From Colius striatus (lineage: Eukaryota; Chordata; Aves; Coliiformes; Coliidae): DNA of 64,000 bases. The stretch covers positions 98,605,971-98,669,970 of the forward strand of contig NC_084761.1 in assembly GCF_028858725.1 (NCBI RefSeq). The letters run 5' to 3'. Both the position numbers and the translations under genes were made by a program. The first letter of the stretch is position 1; the number at the start of each line of letters is the position of its first letter. The notes beneath the pieces were generated by a model that searched no databases, was not told the DNA's origin, and was given only the letters and a program-made list of their open reading frames with translations. Of this stretch, positions 63,485 to 64,000 are shown one piece after another.

Positions 63485-64000
63485 ACAAAGGAACCAAGTA
63501 AAGGCATTGCAACAAAATGGATTTCCTCCCCAAAGGGGACAGAGGGAGGGGAGGACAGGGTTTTGGTAGTGGGGGGCTACAGGGGTGGCTTCTTTAAACC
63601 AAGAGCTCTCAGAAGCTCCCCCTGTAGCTGACGGGGCTAATGGCAGTCAGTTCTAAGACGGACCCACAGCTGACCAAGGCCTGGCCAACTAGTGACTGAG
63701 GGAACCCCTCTGTGATTAACAAACTGAAGGGGAAGGAATGGCTGGGCAGTTGCTGAACTGCAGCAGTGACAGGGAGTGAGAAGAATGTGAAAACACCTCT
63801 GCAGACACCAAGGTCAGTGAAGAAGGAGAGGGAGGAGGCTGCTTAAGCCCTGAAAGAAAGACTCCCCTGTGCCCTGTGGTGCAGCCCATGGTGAGGCAGC
63901 TGTGCCCCTGCAGCCCAGGGAGGCCCCAGGGAGCAGAGACCCACTCACAGCCCATGCAGGAGCCCACGCTGGAGCAGGTGATGCCTGAAGGAGGCTGTGA
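63485..64000. other. SMYD5 intron, nothing recognised
   Basis: Unique sequence upstream of the first SMYD5 exon in view. No reading frame matching the residues before AKDKEWW was found, so the next exon lies outside. Confidence 0.6.

Noticed and set aside
63716-63967. Possible upstream SMYD5 exon at the right edge
   Set aside because: The minus-strand frame does not match the SMYD5 residues expected before AKDKEWW, so I left it as intron.

Overview
The window looks like a gene-dense stretch of a bird genome. About 28 truncated copies of the avian LINE CR1 cover roughly 12 kb by my hand-drawn boundaries. An avian ERVL-type solo LTR, three CpG-rich promoter regions, short introns and many GC-rich minisatellites also fit a bird microchromosome. 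The CR1 density would suit a CR1-rich lineage such as Piciformes, but that is a guess, not an identification. The gene order EGR4 - FBXO41 - CCT7 - PRADC1 - SMYD5 matches the block known from human 2p13.

Layout. 1-7,740: intergenic DNA with two old CR1 pieces, a 19-bp minisatellite, a 39-bp minisatellite broken by a CR1 tail, and a purine-rich tract. 7,745-10,620: EGR4 (+), an immediate-early zinc-finger transcription factor with TATA, CRE-like and CArG-like promoter elements. 10,620-17,200: intergenic DNA, the FBXO41 CpG-island promoter with a probable non-coding first exon, another minisatellite and CR1s. 17,394-30,397: FBXO41 (+), 12 coding exons, 815 codons, followed by about 4.3 kb free of CR1 that is probably a long 3'UTR. 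35,994-52,428: CCT7 (-), 12 coding exons, 544 aa, chaperonin subunit eta. 52,734-57,233: PRADC1 (+), 5 exons, 184 aa, head-to-head with CCT7 across a 305-bp GC-rich promoter. 59,563-63,481: the last eight coding exons of SMYD5 (-); its 5' exons lie beyond the right edge.

Every exon junction given was checked by hand for GT/AG ends and matching phase, and the coding lengths of the complete genes divide by three. The five genes do not form a pathway. CCT7 and PRADC1 probably share a promoter; FBXO41/CCT7 and PRADC1/SMYD5 converge tail to tail.

I found no new gene system. The unusual material is in the repeats: an inverted CR1 pair flanking FBXO41 exons, a CR1 tail that appears to supply a splice acceptor region, blocks of CR1 orientation that switch inside FBXO41 and CCT7, and a duplicated minisatellite-CR1 block. 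Long open frames in the minisatellites are artefacts of stop-free repeat units.
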